Shown piece after piece: positions 1 through 10,381 of a stretch of 64,000 bases of DNA; the stretch's first letter is position 1; every line of letters starts with the position of its first letter. A model generated the notes under the pieces. The model searched no databases. It had not been told where the DNA came from and saw nothing but the letters and a program-made list of their open reading frames with translations. The position numbers were made by a program, and so were the translations under genes. Source of the stretch: Ruminococcus flavefaciens (GTDB lineage Bacteria; Bacillota; Clostridia; Oscillospirales; Ruminococcaceae); assembly GCA_023662725.1 (NCBI GenBank), contig JAMPIL010000001.1, forward strand, positions 1-64,000, read 5' to 3'.

Positions 1-159
1 TTTATATTATACCACGGCTTAATCTTTTCTGTCTAATTTATTATAGACGATCCAGTTTGTCAAAGCATTTTGCTCATCCTCCTTTTTGCTTCGGCGCAAA
101 ACAGACGCACTCCTTTCCGTCGATGCCGAAGCTGACCGACAGAAGTGTAGTGTCTGGGC

Positions 160-972
160 TTATTCCACGATGTCCGTCAGCCATCCGGTCACTGGTCTGG
201 AAAGTAAACGGGCATTAAGATATGCCATCTCCAATGTCAGACAAGTGTTTCCGAGATAATATCCGTCCATTATGGAAAGTGTCATTGCCAGGTCAGGTTG
301 CTCCATGTCGGTCAGGCATATCGGCAGCAAATATTGAACTCGTCCCTGGTAGCCTTGCGGGACAACGATGCTCGGCTCGACCACCGCTTTCCGCCGCGCC
401 AGTTCAACTGCCGTTTCAAGAAGCAGTGGCAGGTTGCGCGCATTGCGGATTTCGGCGGGCAGTCGGGCGAGGTTTTCCTCGTCTCCGAGGATATGGTCAA
501 TGTTGACCCGTATCGGCCACTCAGGATTGTAATTGACGCCGTACTGCGTCATATGGTAGGTTGGCTTTTTAGGCAGCGGTGTGATATACCGAAGTTGTGG
601 TGACAGCTCGTCCGCAAAGCCTGTAAAATACCAGTCAAGCATAGAATCTTTCTTTTTATTTCGCTCGAAGCATCCGAAGATTGCTTTATATCTGCGGGTA
701 TACAGACCCGTATGAAAGCAGGCGGCTTCGTTTTCGATGTGAAAGTATGAGGGTGCTTGTCCGGCGTCGGTTTCTTCTCTGTAATCGATAAGTTGTTTTC
801 TGAAGATTGCGTGAATGTATCTTTCTAAAATCGGGGTGACCGGATTTTTTGTTAAGTAGATCGGATTTCTAAATCGCCAGGGCTCCGGCAGTGTCATCTC
901 CGCCAGTTGGTCGAGATGCAGATACCACTGCGGAACATAGGCGAAGGAAAACAAATCCAGCGTCAGGTTCAT
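160..972 (-). CDS. DUF3825 domain protein
   Basis: The protein is about 270 residues and begins MNLTLDLFSFAYVPQW. The start at 972 is chosen because GGAGGG lies just upstream, rather than the in-frame ATG five codons earlier. The pattern FAYVPQW..LDQLAEM..PEPWRF, PILERYI..IFRKQ, FHTGLYTRRYKAIFGCFERN and NIDHILGDEENLARLPAEI matches the DUF3825 (OST-HTH-associated) family, whose biochemical role is unknown; an RNA-related role is only suspected. It overlaps the HTH gene upstream by four bases, so the two are translationally coupled. A second copy of the same three-gene set is at 44287-45735. The family call is fairly sure, the function open. Confidence 0.75.
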   Translation of the reverse strand: MNLTLDLFSFAYVPQWYLHLDQLAEMTLPEPWRFRNPIYLTKNPVTPILERYIHAIFRKQLIDYREETDAGQAPSYFHIENEAACFHTGLYTRRYKAIFGCFERNKKKDSMLDWYFTGFADELSPQLRYITPLPKKPTYHMTQYGVNYNPEWPIRVNIDHILGDEENLARLPAEIRNARNLPLLLETAVELARRKAVVEPSIVVPQGYQGRVQYLLPICLTDMEQPDLAMTLSIMDGYYLGNTCLTLEMAYLNARLLSRPVTGWLTDIVE

Positions 973-1217
973 ATGAGTTCCCTCCATTTGGTTTGAATTG
1001 CGTCCACCAGCTTCATTTGCACCTGGATTTTCATATCCTCATCTATCATTTGAATGATTTCCCCGGAAGGGAGCAGCCGCTCGTAACTCACAACGGAATT
1101 GATATATGGGTCATAGATACGGAGGATTTTTTCAAGTGCTTTTTCATCACCGTGGACGGCTTGTTTGATTAAATCGTAGGTTAGTTTAAGGGTCTCTTCC
1201 TCGTCCTTGCAGTTCAT
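969..1217 (-). CDS. Small HTH_16-type helix-turn-helix protein
   Basis: This 82-residue protein (MNCKDEEETLKLTYDLIKQA...) has the layout of the helix-turn-helix family found beside sigma factors in Tn916-like elements: an AVHGDEKALEKIL helix, then YDPYINSVVS and IDEDMKIQVQMKLVDAI. The start at 1217 lies inside the end of the sigma gene (32-base overlap), and its stop overlaps the DUF3825 start. That fits one coupled transcript. It probably acts as a regulator of the element it belongs to; no target is visible. A paralogue is at 44712-44930. Confidence 0.72.
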   Translation of the reverse strand: MNCKDEEETLKLTYDLIKQAVHGDEKALEKILRIYDPYINSVVSYERLLPSGEIIQMIDEDMKIQVQMKLVDAIQTKWRELI

Positions 1218-1623
1218 AATATGTACGGATTCTTCTAAACGCACGCTGTCTGAGGTTATACACCGTGCGTACCGTGACCTCCATTCTTTTCGATATTTCT
1301 TTGTCCGATAAGTCGAGCCAGAAGTCATAGAGAAGAACCATACGCTGATTGTCGGGTAAGGATTGCAGTGCTTTATACATACGGTCGCTTTCCACGACAC
1401 AAGGGTAGCTGTCCGCATAAAACACCAACTGCTCCGACTCATAGGTATCCTCGTGGGAAAGTAGTTCAATAAGGTATTCCACCGCATCCTCGCCGGTGGC
1501 GTCATATTTTCGCTTGTTTTCCGCTGCCCGTTTTAGATTTCTGCTACAATTCCGTATAACGGTAACGCAGAACGAGTCAAACATTGCACAGATACTTTTT
1601 TCTCTGTCAGAGGGAGTTCTCAT
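1186..1623 (-). CDS. Sigma-70-like regulator (region 4 type)
   Basis: The protein has 145 residues. The C-terminal half (YKALQSLPDNQRMVLLYDF, DLSDKEISKRMEVTVRTVY, RQRAFRRI) is a sigma-70 region 4 DNA-binding helix-turn-helix. The N-terminal half (FDSFCVTVIRNCSRN) resembles the region 2 remnant of small sigma factors of conjugative elements. A GGAGGG site precedes the ATG. It is the first gene of a three-gene unit with an HTH_16 protein and DUF3825, and is paralogous to 44287-44712. A role in switching on element genes is inferred from family context only. Confidence 0.75.
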   Translation of the reverse strand: MRTPSDREKSICAMFDSFCVTVIRNCSRNLKRAAENKRKYDATGEDAVEYLIELLSHEDTYESEQLVFYADSYPCVVESDRMYKALQSLPDNQRMVLLYDFWLDLSDKEISKRMEVTVRTVYNLRQRAFRRIRTYYELQGRGRDP

Positions 1624-1684
1624 GTTACATCCCTCCTTTACCGCAGATGTGAGCTCGTGCTTTCTCGCCTCCTCGCTTATCTAA

Positions 1685-2198
1685 AACACATCTTGCATTG
1701 GCAAATCGGAAAGGTTGAAGGAAAAAATTTATATTTTTTCAAAGATTTTTTGTTCGGTCGAATCGAAAAAGGGGATATATGACAAAAGGTCAACCCACAC
1801 AAGGCGGATTGACCTTTCAGGCAAGATGCTTCGTCTTGCGAAATTCACTTTTTATATTTTTCACAATCGCATATATACAGGCTTCAGCACCATATCATGA
1901 TTTTGAGAATCTCTTTATCGGTTTCTCTCATGCCATCTCTGGCAAACTCCGACACATTTTTATTTGTCTTTTCATGTCGATTGTAACGATTCCGTCTCCG
2001 CTGACGAACTCTCTGCCATGCATATACATCTGTATACCGAGAAGCCCAGCTGCCACGGGGTCGCGTCGCAGAAAGTAGATGTATCTCATCAACTTCTCAA
2101 AAAGCCCCCTGCCAAAGAGCAATCCACAGCAAATGGATTCCGGTTCTTGACAGGGGACTTATATTACTATCGGGATGCTTTGGGTCATCCGCAGTATA
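1685..2198. other. Intergenic stretch, no supported gene
   Basis: About 510 bases separate the sigma gene from the first aldo-keto reductase pseudogene. A 64-codon minus-strand reading frame (1928-2122) looks protein-like in places but has no good ribosome binding site and no family I recognise, so it may be a remnant. The AT-rich part at 1700-1760 is a plausible promoter zone for the sigma gene on the minus strand, but I cannot pick out clear -35 and -10 boxes. Confidence 0.4.
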
Positions 2199-3947
<1,749 letters not shown>

Positions 3948-3971
3948 TTATGATTTTATAATTTTTTCTTA

Positions 3972-4940
3972 CTACATATCCTTAAGTTTGGCAATATCCG
4001 CGTCCGTGCGGTTGCCATGAATTGCGATCTTGGAGAGTTCCGACTCGATCTGTTCAAACTCGCTGTCGGTCAGTTCCACATCAGTGGCGCCGAGATTTTC
4101 AATGATGCGTTCGTCACGGCGCATACCGGGAATCGGAACGATAAAGTCCTTTTTGTGGAGCATTCACGCCAAAGAAATCTGGGCGGGCGTGGCATTCTTT
4201 TTCACCGCGACTTTATGAAGCAGGTCGAGCAAGGGCTGGTTCGCCTCCACATTTTCCTTGGAGAAGCGGGTAATTACGCGGCGAACATCGTCTCCGAAAT
4301 AGGCAGAACTGCTACTGTACTTTCCAGAAAGAAAACCGCTTGCCATAGGGCTGAACGCCACGAATCCGATTCCCAACTCCTCACAGGTGGGTATGACCTC
4401 TTTCTCAAACATCCGCTCCATCATAGAATACTCGCTCTGGATAGCGGCAAGCGGCACAACGGCATGGGCACGGCGAATCTGGTCAGGCGTGGACTGAGAC
4501 TGGCCCCAGCCCCGGATTTTTCCCTCTTTTATCAGTTTGCCCATTACCTCGGCCACTTCTTCCACCTTGTCATCTTCCTCAACCCGGTGCTGATAATAGA
4601 GGTCGATGTAGTCCGTTTTCAGACGCTTCATGGATTCATCCAAATGGCGGCGGATAACCATCTCTGTATCACCATCGGTACTGTTTAGGTGCAGTTTCGT
4701 TGCCAGTACGATTTTATCACGGAACGGTTCGATTGCCTCGCCTACCAAAAGCTCATTGTGCCCCGCACCATACCCCTCGGCGGTGTCAAAAAATGTGCAG
4801 CCCAATTCATACGCCTTGCGGATTAGGTGGATAGCTTCATCATGCTCTGGCGTAGCCCCATAGCCGTGAGACAGTCCCATACAGCCATAACCTACGGCAG
4901 ATACCTCCAATCCGCTTTTTCCAAGAAATCTATTTTTCAT
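3972..4940 (-). pseudogene. Aldo-keto reductase (YajO/IolS type), broken by one TGA
   Basis: The start MKNRFLGKSGLEVSAVGYG at 4940 follows AAGGAGC. The family features are GCTFFDTAEGYG, LATKLH, IDLYYQHR, GKIRGWGQS and AFSPMASGFLSGKY. A TGA at 4164-4166 replaces the expected Trp in ISLA-W-ML; the frame then continues HKKDFIVPIPGMRRDERIIEN to the C-terminus. This is the third consecutive reductase with one nonsense codon. It belongs to a different AKR subgroup from the other two, so the three are not simple tandem copies. The divergent LysR gene is probably their regulator. Confidence 0.8.
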
Positions 4941-5084
4941 ATTATCCGTTGCTCCTTGCTGTTCAATGTTCTGCACACCAGTCTTTCTAATTTTTTATAT
5001 TATATCAGAGATTGGCTTGCATTTGAAGTCTCGATGTGCTATAATGGCATTAACGAAAAGGTTCAAACAAAAGGAGGGATATAT

Positions 5085-5981
5085 GTGTACGACAAGCATT
5101 TAGATACTTTTTTGATGGTTGCAGATTGCGGCAGCTTTTCTAAAGCTGCAGAAAAAGTTTTTATTTCACCAAACGCAATCATTAAGCAAATCAATCTGTT
5201 AGAGAACGATTTAGGCGTTACATTGTTTGAACGCTCAAATCATGGAATAAAGCTGACAGATGCCGGAGCAAGTATTTACCATGACGCAAAGCGGATTATA
5301 AGCCTTTCAGAACAATCCGTTCAGAAGGCTAAACAAATCGAACGGGCAAAAAAGCAAGCGATTCGCATCGGGACATCTTTACTGCGACCTTGCAAAACGA
5401 TTGTAAATTTGTGGGCTGCTATCGATAAAAATTATCCGGGAATTGAATTACAGATCGTTCCGTTTGATGACACCTACGATGAATGGTTAAATTTGCTTGA
5501 AAACCTGGGGAAAGACATTGACGTTGTGGCAGGTATCTATCCGTCTACTATGTGGAAACGTCGCTGTCAAATTCTAAAAATCACAGATGTACCCCTCTGC
5601 TGTGCTGTTTCCCGCAAAAACCCGCTATCATCCAAAAGCAGTTTGAGTTTGCGAGATTTAGATGGGGAAACGCTGTTAATGGTTGAACGCGGCGATACTC
5701 TTTACATTGATGCTTTGCGGGATGAAATTGAGCAGCATCATCCGAACATTCATATTCAAGACGTCCCATCTTATGATACAAAAGTATTTAACCAATGCGA
5801 AAGCTCCGGTTGCATCATGATTACAATTTCAACTTGGGCAGAATTGCACCCATCTCTTGTCACTATTCCATGTGATTGGGAATATACCGTGCCCTATGGA
5901 ATTGTATATTCACAACATCCGTCTGATCTTGTGTTAGAATTTATTGAAGCGATAAAGCAGCATTGTGAGCGAACTGTATAA
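5085..5981 (+). CDS. LysR-family transcriptional regulator
   Basis: The 298-residue protein has an N-terminal winged helix (LDTFLMVADCGSFSKAAEK, then IIKQINLLENDLGVTLFER) and a C-terminal LysR substrate-binding domain. The start is GTG at 5085, because AAGGAGGG lies 6-7 bases upstream; the ATG two bases earlier is in another frame and stops at once. It is transcribed away from the three reductase pseudogenes, a usual arrangement for a LysR activator and its target operon. The binding domain is complete, so the regulator has outlived its targets if the stops are real. Confidence 0.88.
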   Translation: MYDKHLDTFLMVADCGSFSKAAEKVFISPNAIIKQINLLENDLGVTLFERSNHGIKLTDAGASIYHDAKRIISLSEQSVQKAKQIERAKKQAIRIGTSLLRPCKTIVNLWAAIDKNYPGIELQIVPFDDTYDEWLNLLENLGKDIDVVAGIYPSTMWKRRCQILKITDVPLCCAVSRKNPLSSKSSLSLRDLDGETLLMVERGDTLYIDALRDEIEQHHPNIHIQDVPSYDTKVFNQCESSGCIMITISTWAELHPSLVTIPCDWEYTVPYGIVYSQHPSDLVLEFIEAIKQHCERTV

Positions 5982-6073
5982 ATACGTTATATTCGTTTTG
6001 AAAACTATATCAAAGAGTTGAAATCAAACTTTCTGTAACTTTTAAGACTGCGCAAGAAATGATATAGCGCGGT

Positions 6074-6325
6074 TCACTTGCCGACAAACCACCTCAGCGA
6101 ATCTCCTTGACCACTCATCTCCAATTTTTCCACCGCATATTTCAGCCATTCCTCCGGCGTCGGTATATTGCCCTTGCGGGGAATGGCTTCCCACGATTTT
6201 CGCTTTTCAGGGTCGAGATCATTAAGCCCTTGTTTTATCCGATTCGAGATAATTTGCTTCATCTGCTCCACCGTAATATTTCTTTCATGAGCCAACCGCT
6301 CAAAGAAGTTATCTTGATTTTCCAT
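6074..6325 (-). CDS. Conserved small hypothetical protein
   Basis: An 83-residue protein (MENQDNFFERLAHERNITVEQMKQII...PTPEEWLKYAVEKLEM) of a kind often seen in gut Firmicutes beside Xre repressors. The N-terminal helix resembles a helix-turn-helix recognition segment, and the TPEEWLKY motif is conserved in my recollection of the family. No enzymatic motif is visible. It is divergent from the Xre gene at 6477, so the pair may share a control region. Function unknown. Confidence 0.6.
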   Translation of the reverse strand: MENQDNFFERLAHERNITVEQMKQIISNRIKQGLNDLDPEKRKSWEAIPRKGNIPTPEEWLKYAVEKLEMSGQGDSLRWFVGK

Positions 6326-6476
6326 TATTCAATCCTCCTGCTTTTCCAATAGTATTACCACTATTCCTCAAAAGCAACCTTAATATGACCTTTTTGGGAA
6401 ATAGCGCATCTACCTATTGTGACTATTATACCACCATTTTGGGGATTATAATAGATACAGATTGGTAGGTGAGGGT

Positions 6477-6779
6477 ATGGACGCACAAAAAAGAATTAAG
6501 CAATTGATGGAAGAGCGAGGTTGGACAGATTATCGGCTTGCAAAGGAGTCGAATCTTTCTCATTCCACCGTTACAAATATGTTTAACAGAAACAATGCGC
6601 CGACATTGCCTACATTGGAAGCAGTCTGCAAAGCGTTTCAGATTACCTTAGCACAGTTCTTCTCCGAGGGGGACGAACCGAACGCATTGACACCCGAACA
6701 GCAGGAGCTCTTTTCAAAGTGGAGTACCCTGACGGATAAGCAGAAACAACTACTACTTGATTTGATGAATACGATGTAA
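6477..6779 (+). CDS. Xre-family helix-turn-helix repressor
   Basis: This is a 100-residue protein with an N-terminal HTH_3 domain (IKQLMEERGWTDYRLAKESNLSHSTV, TLPTLEAVCKAFQITLAQFF) and a short helical tail (LTPEQQELFSKWSTLTDKQKQLLLDLM), as in phage-type repressors. The start at 6477 follows AGGTGAGGGT, and a TATAAT box lies at 6447-6452. It is divergent from 6074-6325 and next to the recombinase island, which it may control. A hairpin terminator follows directly. Confidence 0.85.
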   Translation: MDAQKRIKQLMEERGWTDYRLAKESNLSHSTVTNMFNRNNAPTLPTLEAVCKAFQITLAQFFSEGDEPNALTPEQQELFSKWSTLTDKQKQLLLDLMNTM

Positions 6780-6781
6780 AA

Positions 6782-6826
6782 AGCACATTGAACCTCCGAA
6801 CAGGGAGATGCAATGTGCTTTTTCTT
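6782..6826 (+). terminator. Rho-independent terminator after the Xre gene
   Basis: A stem AGCACATTG...CAATGTGCT with a 20-base loop is followed by TTTTCTTT, starting two bases after the stop codon. Confidence 0.75.
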
Positions 6827-6896
6827 TACCGTTTTTCTATCTTTTAACGATTACCTCTAAAATTTAACGAATACCTATCTTTTAACGATTACAAAG

Positions 6897-7142
6897 TCTA
6901 TTTGAGCCAAAATTCGCACCAAAAAACGAAAAAAGCCGCCACAGCAGGCTGCTGCGACGGCTTCATTTGACCCTGAGAAGTCCAGAAATGCCCATAAAAT
7001 AAGGCTTTTTGAGCAAAAATAAAGAACGCTAACTTTGTATCAAAATTAGCGTTCTTATTTGTGGTGAGTAACCTACTACTATTTTGATACAAAAACTCCC
7101 GAAAATACGTAGGTTTTCAAATGTACTATCATTTTGATACAA
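6897..7142. repeat. Hairpin-rich left flank of recombinase island with ATTTTGATACAA boxes
   Basis: The stretch holds a GC-rich hairpin at about 6932-6964 (AAGCCG..CAGCAG/CTGCTG..CGGCTT), then a perfect 11-bp inverted repeat (AAGAACGCTAA/TTAGCGTTCTT, 7022-7056) whose loop carries TTGTATCAAAAT. ATTTTGATACAA follows at 7081-7092 and 7131-7142. The same 12-mer and its complement recur at 10330-10381, and in slightly altered form at 54516-54567. A role as recombinase binding or end sequence is inferred from position. Confidence 0.5.
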
Positions 7143-7203
7143 TTTCTCTGAAAGTAGACTAAAATTGTAATTTCACATTGATTTACTATTTTTTGTAAAA
7201 CTC

Positions 7204-7232
7204 TTGCATTTTTGTGAAAAATATGGTATAAT
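7204..7232 (+). promoter_or_regulatory. Sigma-A promoter for the membrane/RES/recombinase genes
   Basis: -35 TTGCAT at 7204-7209, a 17-base spacer and a consensus -10 TATAAT at 7227-7232, 57 bases before the start codon at 7290. Confidence 0.75.
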
Positions 7233-7289
7233 TACCGTAGAAATGTCAAAAAAATCTTTTAATCTGATTACTAAAACAAAGGAGGAAAA

Positions 7290-7871
7290 ATGGGAAGAAA
7301 AAATCCAATTATCAAACCGGATATTAATTATGAGCAGTTAGCAGATTCAATTGCAAAAGCTATTACAAAAGTAAAAGAAAAGGAAATTAAAGAAGCTGAA
7401 AAAAAGAAAGAAGAAGAACTCAAAGAATGGCATGAAACTATCGGATTAAAAGAATATCCGACCAATGAGAAGTGGGTAAAAAGAGTCTATCATAAATTTT
7501 TGAATAATTTAAAATGCTTTAAAGCTTTTATTTTCTATAAAAAAGAATATGTAAAGACACCTGTAATGAGTTTTGAATTTATGCGAATGATAATTTCAGG
7601 ATTTTATGGATTACTCCAGATTGCACTACTATTTATTGGGATGATATTGATTATAGGTGCTTTCATATCTCGAGACAATATGATTGGCAATATAATTACT
7701 GGAATATTTATTTTATTCTTTTCAGCATTTTTCCGTATCGCACGCTTAGAAATAGAATGTACTGATAATAAAGAAATGCTGAATATGATTTTTTCAGCAT
7801 TAATTTCATTTGTATCTATAGTTATAAGTATTGCCGCACTTGCTGTTGCAATAAAAAGCCAACATTTATAA
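7290..7871 (+). CDS. Coiled-coil membrane protein next to RES toxin
   Basis: The 193-residue protein starts after AGGAGG. Residues 15-50 are a charged helix (KEKEIKEAEKKKEEELKEW) likely to form a coiled coil. Three hydrophobic helices follow at about 100-125, 130-150 and 165-190. No known domain is recognised. It is the first gene under the promoter at 7204-7232 and is followed 47 bases later by the RES-domain gene. A partner, membrane anchor or antitoxin role is possible from the pairing but is not shown by sequence. Confidence 0.65.
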   Translation: MGRKNPIIKPDINYEQLADSIAKAITKVKEKEIKEAEKKKEEELKEWHETIGLKEYPTNEKWVKRVYHKFLNNLKCFKAFIFYKKEYVKTPVMSFEFMRMIISGFYGLLQIALLFIGMILIIGAFISRDNMIGNIITGIFILFFSAFFRIARLEIECTDNKEMLNMIFSALISFVSIVISIAALAVAIKSQHL

Positions 7872-7918
7872 AAACAAATTACTTAAAACATCCAGTTTTT
7901 GAAAGGAATTATATAAAA

Positions 7919-8887
7919 ATGGACGAAAGAGATTTTGATTATAACAATGAAGATATGAAATGGTTTCTTGTATTGTACATTATTTTACTTTCTCAAAATG
8001 AAATGAACAAGAATTGGAATGAATTTAAAAATGAACTTACATATCAAAATAGGTTTAATTCTTCACATCCTATTGTAGAAATGGTGCGACAACTATCCAC
8101 TGATGCTACTCATAATTTAAAAAAGGACACCATTTTATATAGGGCTCGGATTTTCCCTCACAATCAATATCATAACATTATAAATTTATATTGTGATCTT
8201 TTAAACAAAAATGAATCAGAAGCTAAAGAGTTTTTGAGTTCTATAGATTCATTGGAAAATTCCTATTTTTCTCTTTCGTTTAAAGAAGGGGAAAAAATTT
8301 CTACGGAAGAATTAAAAAAAGCATATGAGCAATGGATAAATAAACCATATAAAGGCTTTGATTCCAAAAATTCCGGAATGCCTCCAGTTGAATTTATAAA
8401 AGCTGGACGAGCTAATCCAAATCATATTGGTTATTTATACTTATCTGAAGATGAGAATACTCCAATATATGAAGTACGTCCTACAATCGGACAAATAGTG
8501 AGTATTGCACGCTTTCATGTACAAAAAGATTTAAAGATTTATGATTTCACAAAAAGTATACCTATTGAAACGGAAGGCTGCATTAAAGATCTATCAATGT
8601 TATTTCCCTATCTTGGAAATAAATTTTCCAAACCGTACAATGGACAACAAGAAGAATATTTGCCAACACAATATTTAGCAGAAACAATTAAAAATATGGG
8701 GTTTGATGGAATACGTTTTAAAAGTTCTCTTAATGCAAACGGAATCAATATTGTTTTATTTGATGAAAAATATTGTCAGCCTTTTTCCTCAGATCTAGTA
8801 GAAATTAAAGGAATGAGTTTAGATATTCAAAAACCAGAGGTATATTCGTCTCCTGTTTTACAGGAAAAAGAATATGAAACAGTTTAA
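7919..8887 (+). CDS. RES-domain protein (NAD-degrading toxin family)
   Basis: The protein has 322 residues. The C-terminal two thirds show the RES pattern: DTILYRARIFP with the family Arg, then GRANPNHIGYLYLS, TPIYEVRP (the conserved Glu) and GQIVSIARF, and near the end YLAETIKNMGFDGIRFKSS. RES proteins such as Res of ResAB and MbcT degrade NAD+ by phosphorolysis or hydrolysis and poison the cell. The first 70 residues are helical and may be a HEPN-like or sensing extension. No Xre/MbcA-type antitoxin sits next to it, so control may come from the membrane protein upstream. A defence role is inferred from family and mobile context. Confidence 0.8.
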   Translation: MDERDFDYNNEDMKWFLVLYIILLSQNEMNKNWNEFKNELTYQNRFNSSHPIVEMVRQLSTDATHNLKKDTILYRARIFPHNQYHNIINLYCDLLNKNESEAKEFLSSIDSLENSYFSLSFKEGEKISTEELKKAYEQWINKPYKGFDSKNSGMPPVEFIKAGRANPNHIGYLYLSEDENTPIYEVRPTIGQIVSIARFHVQKDLKIYDFTKSIPIETEGCIKDLSMLFPYLGNKFSKPYNGQQEEYLPTQYLAETIKNMGFDGIRFKSSLNANGINIVLFDEKYCQPFSSDLVEIKGMSLDIQKPEVYSSPVLQEKEYETV

Positions 8888-8929
8888 TAATCATAAATTT
8901 TATTATATATAAGCAAAAGGGAAGAAACC

Positions 8930-9934
8930 ATGAGCGAAAGAAAAGTAACACCAATCCCAGTTATTCCCAAACTTGAACGGCTTCGCAAAGTCGGTATATA
9001 TTGCCGAGTAAGTTCTGCCCGTACCGATCAGCTTCGCAGCATGTCGGCCCAAGCATCTCATTTGACAAAAACAGTATTAAACAGTTCAAGATGGCGGCTT
9101 ATTGATATTTATCTTGATTTCCGTTCAGGACTTGATGATAACAGACCGGAACTTCAAAGACTGACAAATGACTGCAAGGATGGTATCATTGATACAATTC
9201 TCACAAAAAGTGTCAGTCGGTTCGGTCGTAATACTGCTGAAACGATAAATCTGTTAAGAGAACTTAGTGCAATCGGTGTAAGAGTAATATTTGAAAATGA
9301 AGAAATCGACACTTCCAAATATGAAAGTGAATTTCTAATCACACTGATTGAGGCTTTTGCTCAGGAAGAAAGTTATAACCGCAGTGAAAATATTCTCTGG
9401 GGTATTGAAAAAGGAATGAAAGACGGTACGTCACAACTTTATAACAGAAAATGCTTTGGATACAGGAAAAATAAAAACGGTACTTTAGAAATATGTCCTG
9501 AAGAGGCTGAAATTGTACGACTTATATTTGAATTATATCTTCAAGGCGGCAGTATTCTTTCTATTATTAAAGAACTTGAAAACAGAGAGATTTTGACACC
9601 TTTGGGAAAGAAAAAGTGGTGTAATCAAGCTATTGTAAAAATACTGACCAATGAAAAATATATAGGCAATGTATTGCTCAAAAAGACGTATACTGATGGT
9701 TTTCCGAATCGGAAACGGAAGAAAAATTCCGGCGAGAAACATCAGTATCTGGCAGAACAGGTGCATCCGGAGATTATTTCAAAGGAAATGTTTGACGCAG
9801 TTCAAAAAGAACGTCAAAAGAGAAGCAATATCGTAATTAATGAAAATGGTGTAAAACAAAGAGCGAGCAAACGGTATTGTTCCAAATCTGTCAACGCTGA
9901 AAAAGAATCTAAAGAAAATTCAGAAGAATCATAA
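8930..9934 (+). CDS. Serine recombinase, shortened C-terminus
   Basis: The 334-residue protein has a resolvase catalytic domain (KVGIYCRVSS with the nucleophilic Ser, then YLDFRSGLDDNRPELQRL and VSRFGRN) and a recombinase DNA-binding domain (CFGYRKNKNG, EEAEIVRLIFELYLQGGS, IVKILTNEKYIGNVLLKK). It stops soon after VQKERQKRSN with a basic tail. The zinc ribbon and coiled coil typical of 450-550-residue large serine integrases are lacking. It probably catalysed mobility of the 6.9-10.4 kb island. A C-terminal fragment of another such recombinase lies at 53931-54219, and both are followed by the same repeat element. Confidence 0.88.
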   Translation: MSERKVTPIPVIPKLERLRKVGIYCRVSSARTDQLRSMSAQASHLTKTVLNSSRWRLIDIYLDFRSGLDDNRPELQRLTNDCKDGIIDTILTKSVSRFGRNTAETINLLRELSAIGVRVIFENEEIDTSKYESEFLITLIEAFAQEESYNRSENILWGIEKGMKDGTSQLYNRKCFGYRKNKNGTLEICPEEAEIVRLIFELYLQGGSILSIIKELENREILTPLGKKKWCNQAIVKILTNEKYIGNVLLKKTYTDGFPNRKRKKNSGEKHQYLAEQVHPEIISKEMFDAVQKERQKRSNIVINENGVKQRASKRYCSKSVNAEKESKENSEES

Positions 9935-9938
9935 TATA

Positions 9939-9977
9939 AAATTCCTTCACACTTCATAGTTGTGAAGGAATTTTTTT
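9939..9977 (+). terminator. Terminator after the recombinase
   Basis: Stem AATTCCTTCACA / TGTGAAGGAATT with a 9-base loop and a T run, directly after the recombinase stop. Confidence 0.85.
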
Positions 9978-9987
9978 AGCACACTTA

Positions 9988-10021
9988 GACTACTTATCAT
10001 TATGCATAATGATAAGTAGTC
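9988..10021. repeat. Perfect 34-bp palindrome
   Basis: Two exact 17-base inverted halves (left half GACTACTTATCATTATG) meet without a spacer at ATGCAT. It is separate from the T-tailed terminator just upstream and has no T run of its own, so a dimer-binding or recombination site is more likely than a terminator. Confidence 0.8.
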
Positions 10022-10157
10022 AGCAAAGAAAACTATACATATAATATAAATCCGAATACTTTTCTAACATCTCTAATTCTCTTTTTATTCAGCTCCTTTA
10101 TGGTAATTATACTTAAAAACTCACTGTTTTCGTAGATTTCATGCGACAGAAAACTAT

Positions 10158-10381
10158 GGGGTGCAAATGAGTCAAAATAGGTGCAAAAGAAAACGCAAAC
10201 CCCTGAATTTCGATATTTTACCCCATTTTCAAGGCAAATATTCCTCCCCTATTCAAGCAACAGAAAACGGCACTTCTCAGAAAGTGCCAATACTACGTTG
10301 TTTTCAGGGCATAAAAATGCACCCCTATTTTGTATCAAAATAAGGGTGCAGGTATGCCAAAGAACGCTTATTTTGATACAA
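10158..10381 (+). repeat. Recombinase-associated structured repeat, copy 1
   Basis: About 224 bases from GGGGTGCAAA to TTTTGATACAA, repeated at 54344-54567 in the same orientation with most bases identical. Conserved parts are a hairpin GGCACTT/AAGTGCC with a variable loop (near 10269-10288), and a near-perfect palindrome at 10319-10349 (GCACCC, then TATTTTG-TAT-CAAAATA, then GGGTGC) that is identical in both copies. Both copies lie downstream of a serine recombinase 3' end, so the unit travels with, or is recognised by, that recombinase family. Confidence 0.7.

Noticed and set aside
1928-2122. A 64-codon minus-strand gene
   Set aside because: No ribosome site and no family match; the protein-like text may be a remnant and is not listed as a gene.
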